Under the pieces are notes generated by a model. It searched no databases, was not told the DNA's origin, and saw only the letters and a list, made by a program, of their open reading frames with translations. A DNA stretch of 64,000 nt, from the NCBI GenBank assembly GCA_046348835.1, contig JAXMDM010000002.1, positions 1,116,001 through 1,180,000 on the forward strand, written 5' to 3'. The translations under genes were made by a program, and so were the position numbers. Position 1 is the first letter of the stretch, and every line of letters starts with the position of its first letter. Source of the stretch: Defluviicoccus sp046348835 (GTDB lineage Bacteria; Pseudomonadota; Alphaproteobacteria; Rhodospirillales; Defluviicoccaceae). Below, piece after piece: positions 1-8,256 of this stretch.

Positions 1-344
1 AGGGGACCGCGGGTGATCATCCGTTCCACCGCCTTGACGATCACCCGCTCCGGGTACCGACCGTCGAGAATCTGCCCCATCGTTCGCTGCTTGATCCCGC
101 CGGGATGGCCCGTGTGCCAGTAGAAAGTCTTGTCCGAGCGCTTGCGGCCGGTGAGCTTAACCTTCTCGGCGTTGACGACGACGATGTGATCGCCACAGTC
201 GATGTGCGGCGTGAACAGGGGCTTGTGCTTTCCGCGAAGCCGCAGGGCGACATAGGATGCCAGCCGGCCGAGGACGATTCCGTCGGCATCGATCATCAAC
301 CAGTCACGCGTCACATCCGCCGGTCGAGCGGAGTAGGTTTTCAT
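1..344 (-). CDS. rplM: 50S ribosomal protein L13 (3' end outside window)
   Basis: This is the N-terminal 114 codons of ribosomal protein L13, an early-assembling large-subunit protein. The translation starts MKTYSARPADVTRDW and contains the family segments VLGRLAS, LRGKHKPLFTPH and YWHTGHPGG, then a KQRTMGQIL helix before the left edge. L13 is usually about 140-155 residues, so roughly a fifth is missing. The ATG at 342-344 is preceded on the minus strand by AAAGGA at good spacing. Its usual partner rpsI would lie beyond the left edge. Identification is secure from the motifs. Confidence 0.96.
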   Translation of the reverse strand, partial: MKTYSARPADVTRDWLMIDADGIVLGRLASYVALRLRGKHKPLFTPHIDCGDHIVVVNAEKVKLTGRKRSDKTFYWHTGHPGGIKQRTMGQILDGRYPERVIVKAVERMITRGP

Positions 345-578
345 CGATATTCCTTTGGATAGGCGACGGGAATGCGCAGAGGCCGCGGCACACCGGCGCG
401 GAAAGCGCGGGAGTATGCCATAAGCCGTCGCGGTGTCAACGCCGGGAGCTTGCTTTGCGCGTGGAACGCGCAGCCACCCTTCGCAATTCCTAAATAAAAG
501 GGTATGGGACATTGCAGCAAGCTGCGACGAAACACTGCGGCCGACCAACGCGATCGACCCTGACCTCGGAAAACGGAT

Positions 579-1046
579 ATGCCGCTGATCGAATGGATTC
601 CCAGCTTTACCGTCGGTATCGAATCCCTCGATACCGACCACAAGGTGCTCATCAGCCTGATCAACCAGCTCGACGACGCGATTTCCGCCGGAAATCCGCG
701 GGCGACGGTGCAAAAGGTGCTGGATGCCCTGTACGATTATACCGTCTACCATTTCAGTCGTGAGGAGAGCCTGATGCGCGCCTGCGGCTATCCGGATTAC
801 GAGGCGCACGCCCGCACCCATGCCACCTTGCGGGCGCAGGTGGCGGAAATTCGCGACCGCTACGCCCGCAACCCCGAATCGATCCACTCGCGGGAGGTCC
901 TCGCTTTCCTCAAGAACTGGCTGTCGAGCCACATCGTCGGGCGCGATCATCAGTATATGCCGTATATGGCCGATAAGCCGGAGGCCGTTGCCGCCGCCGA
1001 CCAGGCGTTCGGTGCAACCGACGAAACGAACGCCGCCACCGGTTGA
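579..1046 (+). CDS. Bacteriohemerythrin
   Basis: A 155-residue single-domain hemerythrin, an O2-binding non-heme diiron protein of the cytoplasm. All ligands of the family are visible in order: H21 (in DTDHK), H58 and E62 (HFSREE), H77 and H81 (HARTH), H118 and D123 (HIVGRD). Length matches the stand-alone bacterial form. It stands alone, divergent from rplM across about 230 bp. Likely roles for this family are O2 storage or delivery to oxygen-using enzymes, or sensing in microaerobic lifestyles; which applies here cannot be told. The C-terminal 20 residues are a low-complexity Ala/Thr tail. Confidence 0.93.
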   Translation: MPLIEWIPSFTVGIESLDTDHKVLISLINQLDDAISAGNPRATVQKVLDALYDYTVYHFSREESLMRACGYPDYEAHARTHATLRAQVAEIRDRYARNPESIHSREVLAFLKNWLSSHIVGRDHQYMPYMADKPEAVAAADQAFGATDETNAATG

Positions 1047-1158
1047 GCGGGCAGGATTGGCGACGTCGCGCCCGCGGGTCAAACTGCGCGCACGCGGTTC
1101 CGGGCCATGGTGCAAATCGCTACGAACCGAAGTTGAAGAACGGTAAGGGACCCTGTTC

Positions 1159-1971
1159 ATGACACCTCCCCTTCTCGATGCCCGAGCCCGCCAAGCCGGT
1201 CTTAAAATCGAGCCGCTCGCCGATGGGATCGTCGGCCTCACCCTCGACCGGCCGGAAAAGTACAACGTGCTGTCGGTGCCGCTGATGACGGCGGTGGAAG
1301 ACGCGTTGACGGCGATCGCCGAGGAGGGAGGCACCCGGGTGGTCGTTATCGCCGGGGCCGGCAAGGCGTTTTGCGCCGGGCATGATCTGGCGGAACTGCG
1401 CGCCGATCCCGGCAAGCAGGCGGTTCAGGCGATCTTCGACCAGTGCGTGCGGATGATGCTGGCGATCGCCCGGCTGCCGCTGCCGGTCATCGCCCGTGTT
1501 CACGGAACCGCCACCGCCGCCGGCTGCCAACTGGTGGCCGCCTGTGACCTCGCCGTCGCCGCGGAGAGCGCCCGCTTCGCCGTCTCCGGCGTCAACCTCG
1601 GCCTGTTCTGTTCGACGCCGATGGTCGCCTTGTCCCGCAACCTGCCGCGCAAGCAGGCGATGCAACTGCTGCTCACCGGCGAGTTCATGGATGCGCCGAC
1701 CGCCCGGGCCTACGGCCTGGTCAACGAGGTGGTCGCCGATGCCGATCTGGATTCGGCGACGCTGTCGCTGGCCCGACGGATCGCCGATAAGTCGCCGGCC
1801 GCCATCGCCTTCGGCAAGCGCCTGTTCTATCGGCAGTTGGAGGCGACGCTGGAGACGGCGTACGACATGGCGACCGAAACCATGATCTGCAACATGCTCA
1901 CCGAGGACGCACAGGCCGGGATCGATTCCTTCCTCGAAAAGAAGCCCCTGCCCGCCTGGAGCGGCCGATGA
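1159..1971 (+). CDS. Enoyl-CoA hydratase/isomerase family protein (ECHDC3-like)
   Basis: A 270-residue crotonase-fold protein. The first oxyanion-hole motif is AFCAGHDLAEL and the second is HGTATAAGCQLVAACDLAVA. The usual hydratase catalytic glutamate region reads VNLGLFCSTP, without the expected Glu, which resembles the ECHDC3 branch rather than a true beta-oxidation hydratase, so I do not assign a reaction. The ATG follows AAGGGA by about 9 bp. The stop overlaps the start of the next gene by 4 bp (ATGA), so the two are probably cotranscribed and translationally coupled. Substrate is unknown, presumably an acyl-CoA. Confidence 0.88.
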   Translation: MTPPLLDARARQAGLKIEPLADGIVGLTLDRPEKYNVLSVPLMTAVEDALTAIAEEGGTRVVVIAGAGKAFCAGHDLAELRADPGKQAVQAIFDQCVRMMLAIARLPLPVIARVHGTATAAGCQLVAACDLAVAAESARFAVSGVNLGLFCSTPMVALSRNLPRKQAMQLLLTGEFMDAPTARAYGLVNEVVADADLDSATLSLARRIADKSPAAIAFGKRLFYRQLEATLETAYDMATETMICNMLTEDAQAGIDSFLEKKPLPAWSGR

Positions 1972-2423
1972 GCCGTGCCGCGGGGGCCGACACGGCGGGA
2001 GCCGCAACGCCGGACCTGCGGCAACTGCTGGCCGACGCACGGACCATCGCCGTCATCGGCGCCTCGCCCAACCCGGTGCGCCCGTCGTTTGAGGTGATGG
2101 CGTATCTGCAGCGGCACGGCTACCGCATCCGACCGGTCAATCCGATGGTGGCGGGATCGTCGATCCTGGGGGAGCCGGTGGTGGCTTCGCTGGCGGACCT
2201 GGAGCCGCCGGTGGATATCGTCGATGTCTTCCGCAACAGTGACAACGCCGGCGCCGCGGTCGACGACGCGATCGCCGCCCGTGCCCGGATCGGCCTCAAG
2301 GCGGTGTGGCTACAACTCGGCGTCCGCGACGCCGCCGCCGGCGAGCGGTCCCGAGCCGCCGGCCTCGCCTTCGTCATGGACCGGTGCATCAAGATCGACC
2401 ATGCGCGACTGATCGGCCGGTGA
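1968..2423 (+). CDS. CoA-binding domain protein (YccU-like)
   Basis: A 151-residue protein with a single Rossmann-type CoA-binding domain. The nucleotide-binding loop is IAVIGASPNPVRPS near residue 30, followed by GYRIRPVNP, VDIVDVF and the C-terminal DRCIKIDHARL that typifies the YccU family. It overlaps the preceding enoyl-CoA hydratase-like gene by 4 bp, so both probably act on or with CoA compounds. No enzymatic activity can be deduced. An Ala-rich stretch of about 15 residues precedes the domain. Confidence 0.9.
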   Translation: MSRAAGADTAGAATPDLRQLLADARTIAVIGASPNPVRPSFEVMAYLQRHGYRIRPVNPMVAGSSILGEPVVASLADLEPPVDIVDVFRNSDNAGAAVDDAIAARARIGLKAVWLQLGVRDAAAGERSRAAGLAFVMDRCIKIDHARLIGR

Positions 2424-2568
2424 AGTACACAGGGAGCCCGAATCGATGGCTGACAACGCCCGCCGTCTGGCTCATTCGGATCCTATCGGAGCGCCATGAT
2501 CCCGCCGTCCGGCCGGGCTAAAGTCGGCGGTTGTCGACACGCGGCAAACTCACAGGTAACGTTCAATC

Positions 2569-3006
2569 ATGAGTAAACTTGCGCCCGATGACAGTCCCGA
2601 TCCGATAGACCGTCACGTCGGCACCCGCATTCGTGGTCGCCGTGTCGGACTGCGCATTAGCCAGACCAAGCTCGGTCAGGCGATAGGGGTCACGTTTCAG
2701 CAAATACAGAAGTACGAGAGCGGGACGAATCGCGTCGGCGCCAGCAATCTGTTCAAGATTGCGAAAGCCCTCGGCGTCGATGTGTCCTTTTTCTTCGAGG
2801 GTGCCTCGAACGATCAAACGCCGGCGATGGTGGCATCCGCCACCGGCCTTGCCGACGCGCCCCAGCAGCCGCTCGACGTCAACCCGATGAACTCGCGCGA
2901 GGCGTTCGAGCTGATGCACAATTACTATCGCATCCCCGATCCGGTCGTCCGCAAGCGGCTCTTCCAACTGGTGCGAATCCTGGCCTTCGCGGACGCCGAC
3001 AACTGA
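2569..3006 (+). CDS. XRE-family helix-turn-helix regulator
   Basis: A 145-residue DNA-binding protein with an HTH_3 domain at about residues 18-75: GTRIRGRRVGLRISQTKL, then the recognition helix around TFQQIQKYESGTNRV. The C-terminal 70 residues carry a short helical segment (NSREAFELMHNYYRI, VVRKRLFQLVRIL) seen in the common alphaproteobacterial versions. Nothing nearby shows a dedicated operator, and its targets are unknown. It precedes the Spm-like gene by 40 bp and may be cotranscribed with it. Confidence 0.9.
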   Translation: MSKLAPDDSPDPIDRHVGTRIRGRRVGLRISQTKLGQAIGVTFQQIQKYESGTNRVGASNLFKIAKALGVDVSFFFEGASNDQTPAMVASATGLADAPQQPLDVNPMNSREAFELMHNYYRIPDPVVRKRLFQLVRILAFADADN

Positions 3007-3046
3007 GCCCCGGTGACGCGGGAGGACCGGGCGGCGGCATCCGGCC

Positions 3047-4333
3047 GTGAACGGCGTCTTCCTTGCCCTCGTCGTTGTGGCGTTCGCCGTCGCCGGCGTC
3101 CGCCAAATGACCGGCGTCGACGCGTCGGCGATGCCGGAGCTGTCGAAGGCGATCCTCGACGAAGCCGGTCGGGGGGTCACGCTTGCCATTAGCCTCATCG
3201 GGGTCATGGCGCTGTTCCTCGGCCTAATGAAGGTGGCCGAGGAGGCCGGGCTCCTCGCCGTCGTCGCCCGTCAGGTCCGCCGGCCGCTGGAGTGGCTGTT
3301 TCCCGAGGTTCCGCCCGGCCATCCGGCGATGGGGGCGATGGTCCTCAACATCGCCGCCAACGTTCTCGGGCTCGGCAATGCCGCCACCCCGTTCGGGCTG
3401 AAGGCGATGCAGGCCCTCGACACCCTGAACCCCAACAAGGGTTGGGCCAGCGATCCCATGGTCCTGTTTCTCGCCATCAATACGGCGAGCGTGACGGTGT
3501 TGCCCACCAGCGTCATTGCCCTGAGGGCGGCGGCCGGCTCCGCCGACCCGGCCGGCATCGTCCCGACGACGCTGTTCGCGACCCTCTGTTCGACGGCGGT
3601 CGCGATCGTTGTCGCACGCTTCGGTGAACGCCTGTCGCCGCTGCCGTCGCCGCCCGCGCCTCCGGCTAGTCCGCCGGCGCCCAGTGCCGACGGGGTCGCG
3701 GCGGCAGAATCCGTCCCGGACAGCGATGGTCCGGCACCGATCTGGCAGACTTGGGCGGCCGCCGGCGGACTTCTCCTGCTGATCCTCTTGACCCTGCTGC
3801 GCGGCCGGGAGGTGGGGCCCTGGCTGATTCCGGCACTCGTCACCGGCCTCGTCGTCTTCGGTGCCCTTCGCCGGGTGAGGGTCTACGAAACCCTGGTCGA
3901 GGGCGCCCAAGAGGGTTTCCGGGTGGCGGTGCGGATCATCCCCTACCTGGTGGCGATCCTGGTGGCGATCGGGATGTTTCGCGCCAGCGGCGCCATGGAT
4001 GCTCTCCTCGCTCCCCTCGCCCACGCCGGAGCCCCCCTCGGCCTGCCGGCGGAAGCGCTGGTTATGGCGGTGCTCCGCAGCCTGTCCGGCTCGGGCGCCT
4101 ATGCTTACCTGGCAACCATCCTCAACGATCCGGCGATCGGTCCGGACAGCTTCACCGGCTATCTCGTCTCGACGATCCAGGGCTCCACCGAGACAACCTT
4201 CTACGTTCTCGCCGTCTATTGCGGGGCGGCGGGTGTCCGCCGGATGCGCCACGCCCTGCTTGCCGGATTGATCGCCGACGTGGCCGGGCTGGCCGCCGCG
4301 GTCTTCATCTGCCGGTTGCTCTATGCCGGCTGA
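3047..4333 (+). CDS. Fused SpmA/SpmB-like nucleoside-recognition membrane protein
   Basis: A 428-residue inner-membrane protein combining two 'Gate' (nucleoside recognition) halves equivalent to Bacillus SpmA and SpmB. The N-terminal half has LISLIGVMALFLGLMKVAEE and NIAANVLGLGNAATPFGLKA, the hallmark of SpmA. A Pro/Ala-rich linker at roughly residues 200-235 leads to the C-terminal half with RSLSGSGAYAYL and STIQGSTETTFYVLAVY, the SpmB signature. Start is GTG. In sporulators these affect spore dehydration; in non-sporulating proteobacteria the function is unknown, possibly small-molecule transport. Confidence 0.9.
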   Translation: MNGVFLALVVVAFAVAGVRQMTGVDASAMPELSKAILDEAGRGVTLAISLIGVMALFLGLMKVAEEAGLLAVVARQVRRPLEWLFPEVPPGHPAMGAMVLNIAANVLGLGNAATPFGLKAMQALDTLNPNKGWASDPMVLFLAINTASVTVLPTSVIALRAAAGSADPAGIVPTTLFATLCSTAVAIVVARFGERLSPLPSPPAPPASPPAPSADGVAAAESVPDSDGPAPIWQTWAAAGGLLLLILLTLLRGREVGPWLIPALVTGLVVFGALRRVRVYETLVEGAQEGFRVAVRIIPYLVAILVAIGMFRASGAMDALLAPLAHAGAPLGLPAEALVMAVLRSLSGSGAYAYLATILNDPAIGPDSFTGYLVSTIQGSTETTFYVLAVYCGAAGVRRMRHALLAGLIADVAGLAAAVFICRLLYAG

Positions 4334-4384
4334 CGGGCGCTGAGGAACAGGGGCGGAACATCATCCGAGGCCAAGCCCGAGCGT

Positions 4385-4400
4385 GATCTACTAGTAGATC
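4385..4400. repeat. 16-bp perfect palindrome
   Basis: GATCTACTAGTAGATC reads identically on both strands. It lies 52 bp after the Spm-like gene stop and about 50 bp before a candidate promoter. It could be an operator or a compact hairpin; there is no T-tract, so it is not a typical terminator. Confidence 0.6.
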
Positions 4401-4448
4401 ATTCCAGCGTCCGCCACACGCTATGAGAGAACATTACTGACAAAACGC

Positions 4449-4476
4449 TTGCAATGCGTGTCTGTGGCGTTATGCT
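4449..4476 (+). promoter_or_regulatory. Candidate sigma70-type promoter
   Basis: TTGCAA at 4449-4454 and TATGCT at 4471-4476 are separated by 16 bp in a locally AT-rich stretch ahead of the small gene at 4533. This is pattern recognition only; nothing else supports it. Confidence 0.3.
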
Positions 4477-4532
4477 CTCATTAAGAGCTTATGCAGATAC
4501 TTATACACGCAAAACGCGTTGGGATTCCGGTC

Positions 4533-4739
4533 ATGAGCACAGCGAAATTCAAGATCAGCACCCGTCGCTACCGCACCATTCACGGCCATCGTCCCCAGGG
4601 TCTCGGCCTGTGGTACTTCCAGATGCCGGGCGGCCGGATCTTCACCTATTCCGGCCCCTTTGTCGTCGCCCGCCGTGCCGCGGCCGGCCATGCCCGCGAC
4701 TGCCATCTCGGCGACGCGATCATCCAAGTGTGTGCCTGA
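4533..4739 (+). CDS. Small conserved-looking hypothetical protein
   Basis: A 68-residue basic protein beginning MSTAKFKISTRRYRTIHGHR. The core has GLGLWYFQMPGGRIFTYSG followed by an Ala/Arg-rich helix, a layout I associate with small alphaproteobacterial proteins of unknown role. The ATG at 4533 is preferred over an in-frame ATG at 4491 because the extra residues look unstructured, but neither has a strong ribosome binding site. No function is proposed. Confidence 0.5.
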   Translation: MSTAKFKISTRRYRTIHGHRPQGLGLWYFQMPGGRIFTYSGPFVVARRAAAGHARDCHLGDAIIQVCA

Positions 4740-4853
4740 ACACGGGCCGGACGGCCGAATTCGGCCATATTGTGATACCGCCCCGTTTGTGTGTATTCTA
4801 GTTTTGTTCTCTAACGGCCCATACGCCACCCCGCGGCGACAAGGAACAGCCAG

Positions 4854-5240
4854 ATGAGCCCGCCCAACGAAGCCGAAAGCGCCCTCTACGCCGACATCAC
4901 GGGGCTTCTCCAGGGCATGCGCGATGCCAGCTACGCGGCGGTGGAAGCGGCGGTGGAACAGCGCTTTCAGGCCTTTTTGCGCGTCCACCGTGCCGGCGCC
5001 TCCGCATCCTTGGAAATCACCCAGACGATGACGGTGCACGACGACGCCGAGCCGTGGGCGATCTATCGAACCGAGTACCGGATCAAGCCGGCAGAGCCCC
5101 CGGCGGCGGCGACCGAAAGCGACGCGGCATGGGAGGCGGCGACCGGCAATGTCATCCCGTTTCCAATGGCATTTGGTCGGCATCATCTCCGCCCGGTGGC
5201 GGCGCCCGTTCAGCCGGCCCGGCCAGTGCGAACCACCTGA
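4854..5240 (+). CDS. Hypothetical protein
   Basis: A 128-residue protein with no recognised domain. Residues 1-70 look like a compact alpha/beta unit (ADITGLLQGMRDASYAAVEA, FLRVHRAG, LEITQTMTVHDD, AIYRTEYRI), and the C-terminal 55 residues are Pro/Ala-rich. AAGGAAC about 9 bp upstream supports the ATG. It converges with the next gene, whose stop lies 4 bp away on the other strand. Confidence 0.6.
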   Translation: MSPPNEAESALYADITGLLQGMRDASYAAVEAAVEQRFQAFLRVHRAGASASLEITQTMTVHDDAEPWAIYRTEYRIKPAEPPAAATESDAAWEAATGNVIPFPMAFGRHHLRPVAAPVQPARPVRTT

Positions 5241-5244
5241 GCCC

Positions 5245-5913
5245 TTAAGGGAAGCTCTGCTCCGCCTCCACCGTGTTGCCGATCTGGTTGACCAGGAGCG
5301 GAACCATCCCCTGGGCGACGACGAACGGGTCCTCGCTGCCGATGCGGGTGGTCACCGCACCCTGCCAGAGGGGAGTCTCGCCGGGGTTTCCCACCGTAAA
5401 GGTCAGGGAGTAACGCTGTCCCGGCGCGGCGGTGCCGGCGCTGCCGAAGGGAACGGTCGCCTCCGGCGTCACCTCCACCTCCGCCCGGTCCTCGGTCCCG
5501 AAGGCACCGGTGCCATACCCGAGAACCTGCTGCTCCACCACCGGCGCGCCGATCTCGGTGTCGTTTTCGGGACGAGCCGGGTCCATGCCGACGGTGGTGG
5601 CGGACAGTTGCGTATCGTACCAGAGCTGTAGGCCGGATCCGCCATTTTCGCCGACACCATAACCCCTGTCTCGGAGCGCCTGCTCGATCACCGGCTGCAG
5701 CCGCATGGTGACGTCGTCTTCGTCCTCGGTGCTGACGGTGAGCGTCGCCTGGGGCGGCACCGCCGCCCGCGCGTCGCCCCGCACCTTGGCGACCCACTCC
5801 TGCGCTCGGGCGCCACCCGCCATGCCAACGCTGCCGGCGACCATGATCGCCGCCGCCAACGCCAGCGCATCGATACAGCGCCGCGGCGTATGCCGTTCGC
5901 GAGCCTGTTGCAT
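5245..5913 (-). CDS. Exported hypothetical protein with signal peptide
   Basis: A 222-residue protein with a Sec signal peptide: basic N-terminus, a hydrophobic core (ALALAAAIMVAGSVGMAGG) and a likely cleavage after ARA, before QEW. The mature part contains a segment resembling periplasmic domains that sense or bind at the envelope (RLQPVIEQALRDRGYGV, LQLWYDTQLSAT) and ends with a beta-rich stretch (YSLTFTVGN, LWQGAVTTRIG). No catalytic motif is visible. Expected location is the periplasm. Confidence 0.65.
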   Translation of the reverse strand: MQQARERHTPRRCIDALALAAAIMVAGSVGMAGGARAQEWVAKVRGDARAAVPPQATLTVSTEDEDDVTMRLQPVIEQALRDRGYGVGENGGSGLQLWYDTQLSATTVGMDPARPENDTEIGAPVVEQQVLGYGTGAFGTEDRAEVEVTPEATVPFGSAGTAAPGQRYSLTFTVGNPGETPLWQGAVTTRIGSEDPFVVAQGMVPLLVNQIGNTVEAEQSFP

Positions 5914-6038
5914 GGAAGTCCCCTTTCCCGACCCGGGGAGGACCCTACGGCGCCGGCGGCCGCTCCTTCAAGCCCGATCGGCAAGAGGCAGAAAGGGGGT
6001 GGCCCTGGTGATAGCGCATCCTTGCCGCGTACGCCCCC

Positions 6039-7884
6039 TCAGCGCGGGTAGAGACCGATGCCGCTCGCCACGCTGTCGGCGATATGTTCCTTGGTGATCA
6101 CGCCCATGATCCTCGCGGTGTGCAGATAGCCGGTGCGGGGGATGACCAGCGCCATGGCCGCGCCCTTGCGGCGCATGCGGGTGATCACGTCGAAGACGGC
6201 CGTATTCTCGCGCACCACGGTGAAGGTGCCGCGCGCCAGTTCGCCGAGGGTGACCTCGGCACCGGCCGCCCCCACCGCCCGCCGCAGATCGGCGTTGACC
6301 CGGAGCACCCCTGTCACCCGGTCGCGCCGGGTAACGACGACATGGCGCAGCCCGCCGGCGCTCTCCGACATGCGCAGGAAGGTGGCAAAGGTGGTGGCCG
6401 CATCGACGATGGCGATGTCGCGCAGCATTACGTCGCCGGCGCTGCGGACGAGGAAGAGATTGGCGTGGAGGCCGTGCGGCATGGCGTGGCCGCGGCGGAC
6501 CAGCTTCATGGTGTAGATATTCTCCGCCGAGAGCAGCCGGCGAACGCCGAGGCTGAGGGCGACGGCCAAAATCATCGGCAGCACGATGTTATAATCGCGC
6601 GTCATCTCAAACGTCATGGTGACCGCGGTCATCGCCGCGCCGGTGCCGCCGCCGACCATGGCGCCCATGCCGACCATGGCGAACGCCGGCAGGCTGATGG
6701 TCAGCCCCGGCATCAGCACGCTGACGAGGCTGCCGAACGCGGAGCCGAGGGGCTCCCATGAACAGGGAAGGCGAAAAGATGCCGCCCGAGGACCCCGACC
6801 CGAGGCTGACCGTCGTCGCGAAGAGCTTGCAGGCAAACAGGAGCATGAGGAAAGCGCCGGCGTTGAGTTGGCCGGCGAGGATCGCCTGGATGGTGGCATA
6901 GCCGACCCCCTCGACGAAGTAGTGTCCGCTGGTGACCAGCAGGACGTAAATCAGCACCCCGACCAGCAACATGCCGAAGGCGTGCCGCAGATAGCTGTTG
7001 GGGATCCGCTCGAACACGTCCTCGCACCAACGCAGCGAGCGCACGAAGACCGCCGCCGCCACGCCCACCAGCGCCCCCAAAACCGCATAGAGGACGAGCG
7101 TCAACGCGCTGCCAGGCTCGGTGGGAAGGGCGGCGAGCTGCTCGGGCACGGCGAAGGCGGGCTGTCCGCCAAAGAACAGCCGTCCGATGAAGGTGGCGCC
7201 GCTGGTGGCGAGAGCGACCGGCAGGAAGGTGTTGACGCTCACCGCCGGCAGCAGCAGTTCGATGGCGAACATCACCCCGCCGATGGGGGTGTTGAAGGTG
7301 GCGGCGATCCCGGCGCCGGCGCCGGCGGCCACCAGGACGATCCGCTGCGCCGCCGGCATGGCTACCACCTGGCCGAGCGTCGAGCCGAGGGCGGAGCCGA
7401 TCTGAATGATCGGCCCCTCCCGCCCCACCGCCGCGCCGCTGCCGATGGCCAGCGCCGAGGCCACCGACTTGGCGGCGGCGACGACCGGCCGGATGAGGCC
7501 GCGCCGGTAAAAGATCGCGTCCATGACCTCGGGGACGCCATGGCCCTTGGCCTCGGGGGCGAAGGTATTGACGATGAAGGTGACGGCGAAGGAACCGATG
7601 ACCGGGACGAGGATGATCCCCATTCCCCACGGCGACGGCAGGGTGAACAGGTTGGCTTCGTAAGAAATCGACGCTTGGCCGAGAAACATCAGGTTGTGGA
7701 TGAGGCCGATCAGGGCCCGGAACAGGACGGCGCCCAGCCCGGTGACGATGCCCATGATCAGCGCCAGGCCGCACATGGGCCACAGCCCCAGGGGACGCGG
7801 CTCCCACGCCGCGGCGATGCCTGCCAGATCAGCGGCTTCCCCGCCGACCGCCGGGTCGGTGGACGACGATGGAGCTAACGCCAT
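6039..7884 (-). pseudogene. ClC-type chloride channel with CBS domains, frameshifted
   Basis: Two overlapping reading frames together encode one ClC-family anion channel/antiporter. The N-terminal frame (from 7884) has the ClC selectivity motifs GSGAAVGREGPIIQIGSA and GAGAGIAATFNTPIGG, and ends in FKC-like SLGSGSSGGIFSPSLFMGA. The continuation LGSAFGSLVS, GMGAMVGGGTGAAMTAV and EMTRDYNIVLPMI, followed by two CBS domains, is in another frame running to 6039. The switch falls in a run of four G (plus strand 6749-6752), where either one extra base or two missing bases would explain it. It may be a real lesion or a homopolymer sequencing error. The start ATG is at 7882-7884. Confidence 0.88.
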
Positions 7885-7954
7885 ACCGGTCTCCCGTAGC
7901 CGGCTTTAACCTCGGCCCGACCTTAGCCGCTTCACGCCCCGAGGTGCACGCCCG

Positions 7955-8249
7955 TTAGAGGAGGATTTGGCTCAAAACCCACAGGGTGATCGCTGCTGCC
8001 ACACCTTCCACCAAAGTGCCGACAGTTTGCAGCCGATAGCCGGTGGGAACGTCCATGTTGGAGAAGCGGGTGACGACCCAGAAGTAGCTGTCGTTGGCGT
8101 GGGAGACGACCATCGCGCCGGCACCGGGACGCCATCCCGAAGCCAAAGGCGGTGATCAGTAGGGCAAGAAAGGGATGAAGCTCGAATTTGGCCGTCGCCA
8201 CAATGATGAAGACAATGGCGACAACCAGCAGATGATCAGCAGCATGCCC
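7955..8249 (-). pseudogene. GntP-type gluconate permease remnant with large internal deletion
   Basis: Only the two ends of a GntP-family permease survive. The N-terminal piece reads VVAIVFIIVATAKFELHPF then LALLITAFGFG. It runs directly, with a frame change near 8130, into the C-terminal piece AGAMVVSHANDSYFWVVTRF, then MDVPTGYRLQTVGTL and a final helix ending at 7955. A normal GntP is about 440-450 residues, so roughly 350 residues are gone. The remnant lies directly downstream of the glycerate kinase gene on the same strand, matching the usual kinase-permease pairing for glycerate or gluconate use. No intact start is evident; the 5' limit given is approximate. Confidence 0.85.
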
Positions 8250-8256
8250 TACAGCC

